Assembly: GCA_019914945.1 (NCBI GenBank)
Contig: CM034113.1
Location: forward strand, 8,350,850-8,414,849
Source of the DNA: Typha latifolia
Taxonomy: Eukaryota; Streptophyta; Magnoliopsida; Poales; Typhaceae
DNA length: 64,000 nucleotides
Direction: 5' to 3'
Of this stretch, positions 15,812 to 26,458 are shown piece by piece. Made by a program: the position numbers and the translations under genes. Position 1 is the first letter of the stretch. Each line of letters opens with the position of its first letter. Below the pieces are notes generated by a model. The model saw only the letters and a program-made list of their open reading frames with translations. It was not told the DNA's origin and made no database searches.

Positions 15812-17377
15812 TTAACAATTTTCATTATCGGTAGCACAAGGAAGCATGGTTGGTATCCTAACTGACCTATTACATAACTTAGGATTAGCTTTGTGCTGAT
15901 CTTCTTGCGAGGATGGAGAGGAAGGAGCTACTTCTCCATCCGATTCTCTGTGCTTGTTAAGCAAACCAGTTACTGGTTTGACAACTCTGCAGCTTGATCC
16001 AGCGAGTAAGGATGTGAGCTTCTCTCTAAGGAATGGTGAAAGTGGAGCACAAGAAGTCAATGACTCCAGTGAATGAACCACTCCTCTTTTAACCAGCATG
16101 CTGAATGATGTTGAAACACCGCGAACGATAAGTTCCCTTCTCGCAACATCATAATTATCAACCAACAGAAACAAGAACTCCAACAGGGTGTGAGTTATAT
16201 CAAGATACTGAGGAATTGAATTCACCATCAAAAGCATAGCAGGCTCAATGTTCATGATATTATCGACTTTCTCATCAAAGAACAACCAATCATACAACAG
16301 AGCCAGCTTTGCATTAGCTTCAAAGTAGTTCCTTTTGCAGCACTTAAGAAGCCACCCAATCACTGCCCACCTAGAAATAACATCAGATTGGATGATCTCA
16401 TTAGAAGGATGATGAGCACAACATATGAATCTAACGATGTCAGAAACAATAGTCTCATAACCAGGACCAGACAAGTGTTTCTTAGCAAACCATAGTTGGT
16501 ATCTCTTCTGGTTCCCAAATTTGACAAAAGTGAGCAAAAATCTCAATTGGGATTCCATCTCAGGGGTGATCCTCAGCAAAAGATAGTGATTCGGTGTTCT
16601 CACCCTGTAGATTTCCGAGATATCTGCGAAGCCCAAAACTCCAAACTTTTTAGGATCAAACAGTAAATCCTTCCACACATCTCTAAACTCAGGAATGTAG
16701 ACCAAATCTTGGAGCAGCCGAACAAGGTCTCTACCAATCCGCAAACACAATCCAAAACACTCTCTCAGTGCTTTAACGCAGAAATCAATCTCTAACCTCT
16801 TCAATTCTTCCAACTTCACACTGCCCACAAGCCTATAATGATCTGCCAACAATCTAAGATAAACAAAAAGCGCACTTGTGAGCACCAACGGCTCATCCAA
16901 TAGCCAATCCCAGTTGCAAGAAAGAATTTTTAGCAATTCCACGCATAGCCACAAATTCGGTTCTTTGAAATCACCACCGAGGATTTGTCTCAAGAGGGAG
17001 ATAGCCAACAATTCGATACCAACAGCGGAGACTTGGACTAATTTGGAGCAGACCCAAATGAGCTGAGCTCTGGGGATCTCCAAGAGCTTGGAGTAGAACT
17101 CGTTGCAGAGCTTGACAAGGATGGCGGTGAAGATACCGTAGCCGTCCGTGACGATAGCGTGGAGGTGGGTGAGATGAGTACGGGCGAGGTGGGGGTCGGT
17201 GAGAATACCGTAGGCTATGGCGTGGTTTAACTGGGAGTACTGGGAAGGAGAAGGGATTGTTAAAGGAAAAGGGGGTTTTAATTGGGGTTGGAGATGAAAG
17301 AAGGCTTCTTCGAGGCAGAGCTCGATTGGGTTCTGGGCGTCGTGGGGGTTGACGTGGAGGAGCTTTGGCGGATTCAT
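15812..17377 (-). CDS. INTS3: Integrator complex subunit 3 homologue
   Basis: A helical-repeat protein matching the INTS3 family, a core subunit of the nuclear Integrator complex that processes snRNA 3' ends and attenuates transcription. A single uninterrupted frame encodes 521 residues. Recognisable stretches are the N-terminal LNHAIAYGILTDPHLARTHL, the central ITPEMESQLRFLLTFVKFGN followed by QKRYQLWFAKKHL, and a conserved IPQYLDITHTLLEFLFLLV. As I recall, plant homologues are about 500 residues (Arabidopsis At4g14590/EMB2739), roughly half the animal protein and corresponding to its N-terminal part. The C-terminal ~50 residues are low-complexity and polar. The start codon follows an 11-bp duplicate of itself (see 17374-17388). 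It is the only intronless gene in the window. Confidence 0.85.
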   Translation of the reverse strand: MNPPKLLHVNPHDAQNPIELCLEEAFFHLQPQLKPPFPLTIPSPSQYSQLNHAIAYGILTDPHLARTHLTHLHAIVTDGYGIFTAILVKLCNEFYSKLLEIPRAQLIWVCSKLVQVSAVGIELLAISLLRQILGGDFKEPNLWLCVELLKILSCNWDWLLDEPLVLTSALFVYLRLLADHYRLVGSVKLEELKRLEIDFCVKALRECFGLCLRIGRDLVRLLQDLVYIPEFRDVWKDLLFDPKKFGVLGFADISEIYRVRTPNHYLLLRITPEMESQLRFLLTFVKFGNQKRYQLWFAKKHLSGPGYETIVSDIVRFICCAHHPSNEIIQSDVISRWAVIGWLLKCCKRNYFEANAKLALLYDWLFFDEKVDNIMNIEPAMLLMVNSIPQYLDITHTLLEFLFLLVDNYDVARRELIVRGVSTSFSMLVKRGVVHSLESLTSCAPLSPFLREKLTSLLAGSSCRVVKPVTGLLNKHRESDGEVAPSSPSSQEDQHKANPKLCNRSVRIPTMLPCATDNENC

Positions 17378-17388
17378 GGTGGATTCAT
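17374..17388 (-). promoter_or_regulatory. Five-codon upstream ORF overlapping the INTS3 start
   Basis: Eleven bases upstream of the main ATG is a second ATG in another frame that reads M-N-P-P-stop. Its TGA overlaps the main start as ATGA, an arrangement that permits termination-reinitiation. The two starts come from a tandem 11-bp duplication (ATGAATCCACC then ATGAATCCGCC). The sequence is directly visible; any effect on translation is inference. Confidence 0.6.
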
Positions 17389-18518
17389 GGCTAGGGTTTT
17401 GGAGAGAGGAGGAAGACGAAAGATTTGGGTTTAAAAAAAGTGATCTTTTGGGAGGAAGAAGAATAGGGTTTTAGTGTTTAGACTACAATTTAGTTCTATT
17501 TACTTTTTAAATTTATAATAATAAATTTTAGCGTGCAAAATTATGTGTCTATACACTAAAAATAAAAATAAAATATACACTCAATTTAATATTCTATTTT
17601 TTTTTTATTCATATTTCTTTTCGTACTAGATTCTTGTCTATTTAAAATTGCCTCCTCTGTATCATACTAATATTAACGAATTTATATAAACAACCTATAT
17701 TTTGTGTTTATTACTGTAGCGGTATTTGTCACCGTTGCATTTAATTTTTATTATCTCAAAAACATTCTAAAGTTTAATCCATTTAAGGGACAGTTCATAA
17801 TCGATTCATAATTCATAAAAGGCAACTTTGTTGCAAAGTATTTAATTTCTTCACTTTTGAGAAAATATCATTATATTTTTTTAATCCGTTAGTAACTACT
17901 AACTAAAATTTTACTTAGAATAAACTTTAGACAATAAAATCAGGGTCTTTTATAATTTAATTATAGTTGAATTTTGATTTATTATATAAAACCGAGTCTA
18001 TATATTTTCTATAGTGATTACAATACATAAGTTTATTATTATAAATTAAAAAATTAAAATTATAAAAAGTCTCTAAACAAAAATTAATGCCTGAAACCTC
18101 TCTCCTTAGAAGTTTCATATGAACAAGAATCATATGAGACAAATTTATAGCTTTGCTTTCCATCACTAGTCTCTATGTGTGAAACTAAGATCACACATAA
18201 TACTTATTTTTATGGACCTTAAATAAGGGAAGAAAAATATTTCAAGCTACACAAACAAGTGGGAAATACAAGACAAAAGGAAGGCAAAGAAAAGAAACCC
18301 AGCAAGCAAAGGATTGGAGCTCTTTGCACAGCCTATCACCCATCTGACACCCATTTCCACCATTCAAATCCTCAGGCCAACCTCCACCTCAAAACTCATA
18401 TCCTACTGCAGTAGCTCACCACCTTAAATAAACTCAAATATAAGCAATTCCCTCCAAAGGGAAACAACACTAGTGTTGTTGTAAGAGAGGAGAGCTCCTC
18501 ATTGCCAGGCCTTTGGAA
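17378..18518. promoter_or_regulatory. Divergent intergenic region INTS3 / aldolase
   Basis: A 1.1 kb region with both promoters. On the aldolase side a TATA-like AAATATAAG lies at 18436-18444, about 75 bp before the ATG, and a perfect 18-bp palindrome lies at 18463-18480. The rest is AT-rich with no ORF or repeat recognised. Confidence 0.55.
18463..18480. promoter_or_regulatory. Perfect 18-bp palindrome in the aldolase leader
   Basis: AACAACACTAGTGTTGTT is its own reverse complement. It lies 39-56 bp upstream of the aldolase ATG and about 20-45 bp downstream of the probable TATA box, so it is at or just after the transcription start. It could be a dimeric transcription-factor site or, if transcribed, a small 5' UTR hairpin. 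Confidence 0.5.
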
Positions 18519-20747
18519 ATGGCTTCAGCTACTCTCCTCAAGTCATCATTCCTCCCTAAGAGATCTGAATGGGTGGCCGCCCGGCCTGCGGTGAACCAGC
18601 CGATGGCAGTCTCGTTCACCGTCCGTGCCGGTGCCTACTCCGATGAGCTCGTCAAGACTGCGGTATCCTCGCAAACCAATCTATATTTCCTATAGAAGTG
18701 TTGAACTTGATGTGTTACAGACTAGCAGAGACTAGGACATTTTTTGTGGAGTTTATAGTTAGTTCACATAACAGCACCATTTTTAGGTAATTTGTAGATA
18801 GTCTACAACATAATTGAAGTCAACACCATAAGAACTGAAGAAATAGAAGATCTCACATATCTACAAGGTCAGAAAACAGACTATGTTCAAAGCTGACAGT
18901 AATTTAAAATGAGTCTTACTAAAAGATGAGAAAAATATAAGATGGTTTTCATTTTCATTGTGATATAGTTACAACTTACAATGATTGCAGTATCAAATTA
19001 GCAAATGTTTGTGTAGGCATTCAAATTGCAGTGCTGAAGAATTTGTACTTGACTACTTTTTCTGCAGAAAACCGTCGCATCACCAGGAAGAGGTATATTG
19101 GCCATGGATGAATCTAATGCTACTTGTGGAAAAAGACTTGCATCAATTGGGCTGGAGAACACCGAGGCGAACCGTCAGGCTTACAGAACTCTACTAGTCT
19201 CAGCGCCTGGTTTGGGTCAGTACATCTCTGGTGCAATCCTCTTTGAAGAAACACTCTATCAGTCAACAGTAGAGGGCAAGAAAATGGTGGATGTTCTTAC
19301 TGAGCAGAACATAATGCCAGGGATCAAAGTCGATAAGGTAAGCAGTTTGCGTAACGCTATGATTCTTTATGATTTAGCCACTGATTGATACGATGAAGAC
19401 ATCGAATTGTCAATAACTATAATCCTTATGCCTATCTGAGCTATCAGAATAAGGTGCCAAAATTATCAGAATTCAGAACTGAATGGAACTAAAACACATA
19501 GGAAATCATGTAGCAATAGAATATTTACTCAAGAACCAAACTGACTAATCCTTTATAGGAATTCTATTGATAATAAGAAACAATCAAATTTAGTTTTTAT
19601 TGTATATCACTATCAGGAACTTAGTCATTGTAAGAAGAGGGAGAAGATAAAGGTGATAAACATAAAAGTTCTGCTACGAAATTCTCTTGGTGGATTATTC
19701 TCAGGGTCTTGTACCACTTTCTGGCTCAAATGATGAATCATGGTGCCAAGGATTGGATGGCCTTGCATCACGCTGCGCAGCCTATTATCAACAAGGCGCC
19801 CGCTTCGCTAAATGGTGAAACTACTTGCATCCTTCTGGCAATTTACATGTATTTTTTGTTTGCAATTGCCAAAGTTTATCCATGTCAAGGATTATTGCAG
19901 GCGTACAGTGGTCAGTATCCCGAATGGTCCATCTGATCTTGCAGTGAAGGAAGCCGCTTGGGGACTAGCTCGATACGCTTCCATTTGCCAAGTATATACT
20001 TTTCTTGATCATATGATAGCAATGATCTGATGTTCTTAATTTCAGACATGATCATTCTATTATTTTGATTCAAAAATAATTAAACTCGCGAGTTCTGAAT
20101 TTTCTCAGGACAATGGATTGGTTCCTATAGTCGAGCCTGAGATCCTACTCGACGGGGAACATGGCATCGACCGCACCTTTGAGGTTGCGCAGAAGGTGTG
20201 GGCTGAAGTCTTCTTCTACTTGGCTGAGAATAATGTCATGTTTGAAGGCATCCTTCTCAAGCCAAGCATGGTGACCCCTGGTGCTGAATGCAAAGACAAG
20301 GCCTCACCAGAACAAGTTGCTGAATACACCCTCAAGCTTCTCAAGAGAAGAATCCCACCTTCTGTTCCTGGCATCATGGTACTCATTCTTAGCATTCTCT
20401 ATAGTTAATTTTATCAAATCTTATGATTGTGATGACTAAAAATTGCTAATGTGTTCTGTGGCAAATAGTTCCTTTCTGGTGGACAATCTGAAGTGGAGGC
20501 AACACTCAATTTGAATGCCATGAACCAGAGCCCCAACCCATGGCATGTCTCGTTCTCTTATGCCAGGGCATTGCAGAATACATGCTTGAAGACATGGGGA
20601 GGAAGACCGGAGAACGTAAAGGCTGCTCAAGATGCTCTCCTCATCCGGGCGAAGGCCAATTCCCTGGCTCAGCTTGGAAAATACACCGGTGAGGGCGAGT
20701 CAGCTGATGCGAAAGAGGGGATGTATGTCAAGAACTACAGCTACTAG
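18519..20747 (+). CDS. FBA: Fructose-bisphosphate aldolase, class I, chloroplastic
   Basis: Catalyses the reversible condensation of dihydroxyacetone phosphate with glyceraldehyde-3-phosphate (and erythrose-4-phosphate) in the Calvin cycle and plastid glycolysis. Exons: 18519-18662, 19068-19337, 19705-19814, 19901-19991, 20109-20378 and 20469-20747, giving 387 residues. The first ~40 residues form a Ser/Arg/Ala-rich transit peptide ending near [10 protein letters not shown]. Conserved motifs: [44 protein letters not shown] (catalytic acids near 214 and 216) and [14 protein letters not shown] with the Schiff-base lysine near residue 256. The C-terminus YVKNYSY ends in the Tyr typical of class I enzymes. 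The start is the first ATG in good context (GGAAATGGC). The exact member (FBA1/2/3) is not resolved. Confidence 0.97.
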
Positions 20748-21393
20748 GAATCCTACAATCAATGTTATACAATTTGAAAAAGCGTGCTATATAAGAATTG
20801 AGATGTATAATGTGCTTGTGTTATTCTAGAGACTGGTCTAGTTTAATGAGCTTGTATGAGGGTGGAGTAGCATTAGGCCTACGGCCTGTTCGATATCGAT
20901 ATCGCAAATTTTCATCTTAATATTGCATTGTCTCCCTTGTCAACATTCTTGCAGCAGTTTGCATACTAGAATTCAGCAAGAGCATATCATATGGATCTCT
21001 TCCATTCGACACTGTAAATCAAGGAGTGAATCAGCAAGAACAGTTGAAGCACTAGCGCGACACGCAATTTACCAATTATAGCATACAAAGGTCACTGTGA
21101 ATTGAGACTAAAGGAGAAGAGAAATTTTTATTACATGAATTTCAGAAAACTAATTAACAGCCACATTACTGACTCTCTCTCTCTTTTTTTCTTTTTCTTT
21201 TTTTCTTCTTTCCTTTTTCTGACAGGAATGAGAAGTGGGGATTACAGGGCCCTTATTGTTGACATATCACACTGCCTTCTTAGAACTCCAAAATAACTTT
21301 ATAAGAAGGCTTACACTTTATCATATAACTACCCTGTACACATTCAAGACCAAAATCTCTTCTCCATTTACCTAAGCGGTGAAGCCAACTTCC
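20748..21393. other. Convergent 3' intergenic region (aldolase / glyoxalase-like)
   Basis: A 646 bp region holding the two 3' UTRs. A T-rich tract lies near 21183-21215. Nothing else was recognised. Confidence 0.55.
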
Positions 21394-22225
21394 TTAGAAG
21401 GAGATATCCATCATGTCAGTGACCAGTGTTTCCATGAACACCCCTTCTGCTTCAGCTGCACAAGACCTGAACTGAAACTTTGGCAATCCATTGCCTGCAA
21501 AAAAGAAAAAAAGAAGTCAAAATTATTTCAAATGTTATGATCTTATTTCAAGGACTAAATCAAGATATAAGCTCACCTCCATAGAGTGAAGATAGGATAG
21601 GATCCTTAGGATAAGGAAATTTGAGGGGGCATGAGGAGAGTGGAAGCACAGGGAGGTTTTCGCAGTTGCATATCTCAACCATATAGCCATCTGGGTCATG
21701 GAAGAAGAACTGATTGACCTGAATACCGCTGTCCTCAACGAGCGCAGTCACATACTCAATGCCCATCTCCTCAAGCTTGTGTTTGAGGACTTCAACATTA
21801 GAGCATTGGAAGGAGATGTGGTTGTCTTTGGGATTTATGACTCCCTTCTTCTTTGGTACATCATCTGGGGAGTTGCATTGCAGCAAATGGATGCCAACTC
21901 CATAGTTGAACAGCCTGAGTTTCATGAACATAGTTCCTTACTACTAACAAAATGATATATACTACTTTCAAGAAAAACTTAGCACTCATTTCGTAACAAG
22001 TAACTCGAAAACTTTAATGATACGAATAAATATAGATATTCAAACAGACCAGGCACCATGGAAGTTGAAGGAAGATGGCCTTTTGACACTGACAAAGCCC
22101 AAAACCTCCTCATAGAACTTCACTGATCGGCTCACCGACCTGCAGACAAACGAAACATGATTCAACGACAACAATGGCAGCGGCGATCCTCCGTTCACCT
22201 CCTCTTCGACTATCTCCAGACCCAT
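21394..22225 (-). CDS. Glyoxalase I-like (VOC superfamily) protein
   Basis: A small vicinal-oxygen-chelate-fold protein annotated in plants as lactoylglutathione lyase / glyoxalase I family. Exons (minus): 22050-22225, 21577-21914 and 21494-21394, giving 204 residues. The two beta-alpha-beta-beta-beta modules are visible: LNHVSFVCRSVSRSVKFYEE with VLGF, then NHISFQCSNVEVLKHKLEEM ending in FFFHDPDGYMVEICNC. Putative metal ligands are the His of NHVSF, the His of NHISF and the Glu of MVEIC. The strand where canonical glyoxalase I supplies a Glu ligand reads VGIHLLQ here, so classical methylglyoxal detoxification is uncertain. The C-terminal ~30 residues are outside the domain. Likely cytosolic, as no targeting peptide is seen. 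No function beyond the family is claimed. Confidence 0.85.
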
Positions 22226-23323
22226 ATTGCACTTGTTTCTTTACTATGTCTTAGATTCTATAGAGCTCACCAGTGCATGAGAGCACTCCCTACCTCCTGG
22301 GTCTATATAGAATGCTACCACCAATGGACTTTAGCAACAACTTGGATGAAAAGGCCACTCCAAGGAAGGAGGGAGGAAGCATGATTTGGTGCTAACGTTT
22401 CCAATGTGCAATGGTTATGATTCTTTTGTGGGTACAAAAGGCTGCTTTGGTTAAGCTAATAAGGGAGGATTGACACATTAATGATGTTAATGGTGATATA
22501 TAAAGATAATATTCATATTTGGATTAACATAATCATGGATTACTTTGCTTGCTCTCTCCCTAGATCTCTTGGTGGTTTGTGGTGAAGTACAATGATTGGA
22601 TGGTACACTCTTATAGACTAAAGAAGCTTCTCTCAAGTTGAGAGGAAGGTGGTGGTATTGGATGCCCGTATAGCCAAGGACACTAAGGATCACAAAGCTC
22701 TTTTTTTTTCTTCCCTATTTCCATTTTTTATCTTCTGTAATAAGAAATGTATGAGTAATAGTCTGCCATTCTTCATGTTCTTCACCCTGATGCTTGCAAG
22801 CAGAGTAATGAATTATATATAACATATATAAACAAAAGGCAGGATTCATGTTCTCTAAACAAAAGAGGATTCCTAAGAAATCTATAGGTTAATCTTCTAT
22901 TTGATGGATTGGCTCAAGAAAAATGAGAAAATAAAAAGGAGGTGCTTAAAATCTAGGATATTATTTTACAAACATACTTGTTTTCTATTTTGTGAACTGT
23001 GATTCAGTACAACACGCCAAATTCATGTTAACAGAGGACTTTAAAATGATTAACTGAATGCAACCAAGCTACATATCTGAATCATTCAGTAATTGTGTGG
23101 CAAAGTAGAATCCACGCATAGCCCCAGAAGAAAAATTCTGCTTGAACAAAAGTGTGACTAAAGATCCCTCATTATTATTTTTACAGTGTAGTAAAGACTA
23201 AAGAGCAAGCATTCAAGATGAGAATACAAGAAAAGAAAAGAGATAACGATACAAATATCCATAATGAAAGAGTACAATTCTTGATTCTTCCTTTATAACT
23301 CTCATTCCCCTCAATAGATTTAG
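22226..23323. other. Intergenic region between glyoxalase-like and SnRK2 genes
   Basis: A 1.1 kb AT-rich region with the promoter of the glyoxalase-like gene and the 3' UTR of the SnRK2 gene. No coding potential or repeat is recognised. Confidence 0.55.
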
Positions 23324-26300
23324 TCAACTGAGTTGGAATTCTCCACTGGCATGGACTTCCTTGACCCTCTTATCATATTCGTCTTCCTCATCTTCCTCTT
23401 CCTTCTCTTGGTTTTCTTTCTTAACTGCCTCCTCCTTCTCTTGTTCATCGACCCACCCAAACCCTGCCACCGGATTAGATGATGGTGGAGGGTTCTTCGC
23501 CTCGCTAACAATCTTCATGATTTCAGTCACGCTCTGGAAGGAGTATGTTGGGGCACTGTTATCTCTCTTGTAGTATGCTGTTTGACTTGCTTCTGTTAGC
23601 TCTCTGGGCAAGTTCTTTAAGAACCAGGGGTGGTTTTTTATTTCCCTCATCGTTATTCTCTGCAAGAAAAGAAGAACAATTCATCAGAAAATCAATTTGT
23701 AACACAGGAGAAGTACAGATATTTGCTAGTAACTTTGATCTAAGCAGTTTTGATAATCCATTGGCTCTTAGCAATGACGGGAAACTCAATTGCGAATCTT
23801 GAAATGATTTGCAGTGCAAGGTTTTAAGAAATACCCTAGCAGAGTTTGCAACAAAGATTCGGGAGAGTAACTGCCTACAATCCTGGGATAGGTGAACGTA
23901 CTCGGGTATTGTGTACTGAGCGGACCTTATCCTCTGCAAGCCAAGTATGATACAAATAATTCCAGGAAATTATTTGTTAGACAAAAGAAGATGACATAAA
24001 TGCTGATTCTAAGAAAATATGGATCCGAAGAAATGGTCGTTATGAAAGGACTCTTACCTCGATGGTCTTCCTGAAGTTCTTGGGGTCATTAGGATCCTCA
24101 AACGGGTAAGCTCCCACCAGCATAACATATAGAGTTACTCCACAGGACCATACATCCGCCAGCTATATCAGTTGAACAATAGTCAGTCGACTGATCCAAA
24201 CATAGATCTGAGATAGTGTGATGATACAACAGTAAGAAAAATAGAAGCTATCACAGTTATGTATTCAGCACTCTAGAAAGCCAAACTCGAAATGCTGTTA
24301 ATCTTCCTCATGTTTAAATAAAGATTATCATTTTAAATGTTAAATAAGGTACAATAAGCTATTTTAACGTGCAGAGCATAAAGCCAACAATAATTTCCTA
24401 CTCTACAGAAGCATCCCCAAACAGATAATGTGATATTGAGGAACTTAAATTATACCTGACCGTCTCACCCATATGGCAAGTCAAGCTATAAGGAGAAACG
24501 AAAAGTTTTCGTATCGTGCACAAACAAGGAGAAACGAAAAAGGCTGCTGACTGAATTGCAAGTCAAGCTAGGCTACATTGATATAATTGTTGTTGGACTG
24601 GCCACTGTTTTGCAACAATCTCTTCTATCCTCATTATAAGGGCATGGATCAAGTAGTAAGTAATCATTTTTTTCATTAAAAAATGAATAGATTTTCAAAA
24701 GGAACCCAGTATCAGATCCTAGGAATATTGCCATGATAAGAACCCTTCTAACAATCATCACTAGATTATATTACATTTAAATAATTATTAGCAAAAAATA
24801 CTGTCCATGTGGCATTCAAAGTTTTATGAGATTAAATAACAAATATGCCAACATGGTTACATCAAGTTCTTTTATTTGAGGTCTAAAGCAAGAACATTAA
24901 TCTTCTTTCAAAAAAAAAAAAGAACATTAATCGAATAAAAGTTAAAAATAAAACTAGCAATAAGTATAACCACCAATGTAAAATCGGAAGCATCATCAAG
25001 TAGCATGAAATCTTACTCAGTAATATTATCACAGAGAACGACCCTAAGAATGAAACTACCCGTTCACGTCACTCTCACTACAATTCCTGTCCAACTTTTG
25101 ATAATATAACAAAACCCACCAAACATAGATCCCACTCAAAAAGCAATACAACAACGTGGCGATCATCGAGTTTGACAAGACTGCGCAACTCTATGTGGAC
25201 CCCACCTACCACCCTTCAACTCCACGTCACTGACACGTCAGACTTCCCCAGCACCAGTCCAAGGTAGGTTATAGGTATCCCAGAAGGGGCCCACACCCGG
25301 ATCCAGACCTCCACGCAGACGCAAGACGCGAGGAAGACTGAGAGGGTAGAGATATTCTGCAGAAATAATAATAAATATGTGAATTTTACGAAACTAACCT
25401 TGCCGTCGTACTCACGGTGTGAGAGGACTTCAGGGGCGATGTACGCCGGTGTCCCCACCGTCGATTTCGGCCTTGAGTGGAGCAACGACGACTGCGATTT
25501 TTTCGCGGTAGGAGTTTAAGTTAAAATAAAAATATAATTTCAGTAAAAAGAAGGGAATAATTAGCTCAAAATTTTCGTAATTTTAGTAGAGAAGAAAAGA
25601 AGAAAACCTTGGAGTAGCCAAAGTCGCAGATCTTGAGACGCGGAGCTGGGCTTCCATCAAGTAATGTGTTCTCGAGCTTCAAATCTCGGTGACAAATTTG
25701 CTGAAATAAACGATTTTAATTGGTAAAAAAGAGGTAAATTTGGATCAAAAAGCGAAACTTTTCGATTATATTTACCATAAAGTGGCAGTAGCTAACTCCG
25801 GAGATTAATTGCTGAAAGAAAAACCTGGCCTGAGATAAATATAAATCTCATATTAATCAATTTTACCAAAGAGGGGGAAATTAGAGATAATAAATTCATG
25901 GCATTACCTCGTCCTCGCTAAATCTTCCTGAGTTGCAGATCCGATCAAAGAGCTCGCCGCCCGCAGCGTACTCCATCACGATAGCTAGATGAGTCGGGGT
26001 GAGCACCACCTAAAAGTTCCATAAAAAACAGAGAAAATTAATAAAGAAATCTTTTTTTCCTTCTCGAACGAAACCCTAAAGTTGCAATCTTGCGACCTCC
26101 TTGAAGCGAATAATGTTAGGATGCCGCAGCGAGCGGTGGTTAATGATCTCCCGCGCCACATTCTCATCGATCTGCACCAAGAACACAACAAATCAGAGCC
26201 GCTGGCAGAATAAATCGAAATCGAGTTCAAAATAGAACCTTTTGGCCTCTAGGTATATACTTCATGGCGACGAGCTCCTTCGTCTCCTTGTTCCGCATCA

Positions 26301-26358
26301 ACCTCGCCACCCCGAAGTTACCCGATCCGATATCCTTCAAAAGCTCGTACTTCTCCAT
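23324..26358 (-). CDS. SnRK2 protein kinase, subclass I (SAPK6/SAPK7-like)
   Basis: A plant-specific Ser/Thr kinase of osmotic-stress signalling; subclass I members are activated by osmotic stress largely independently of ABA. Nine exons (minus): 26239-26358, 26097-26171, 25908-26009, 25776-25829, 25608-25700, 25399-25491, 24058-24162, 23835-23933 and 23324-23659, all phase 0, the classical SnRK2 nine-exon structure; 358 residues. Motifs: GSGNFG (11-16), ATP lysine K33, HRDLKLEN (from 121), DFGYSK (143-148) and activation loop [17 protein letters not shown] with the regulatory serines near 154 and 158. The SnRK2 box follows the kinase domain ([15 protein letters not shown]). The tail is Glu-rich and acidic, ending in [11 protein letters not shown], which with [12 protein letters not shown] suggests rice SAPK6/7 and Arabidopsis SnRK2.4/2.10 as closest relatives. 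Confidence 0.95.
25222..25241 (-). promoter_or_regulatory. Paired TGACGTG motifs inside a SnRK2 intron
   Basis: Read on the gene strand, TGACGTGTCAGTGACGTGG contains two TGACGTG cores 11 bp apart, about one helical turn, in the 1.24 kb sixth intron (24163-25398). Such hybrid C-box/G-box motifs are bound by bZIP factors including ABF/HY5 types. Function is inferred only. Confidence 0.35.
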
Positions 26359-26422
26359 GGATTCCAATTAGAAACCCAAGAACGATCGAATTCCAATTCG
26401 ATTTCGAGATGTTTGAGAAGGG

Positions 26423-26458
<36 letters not shown>

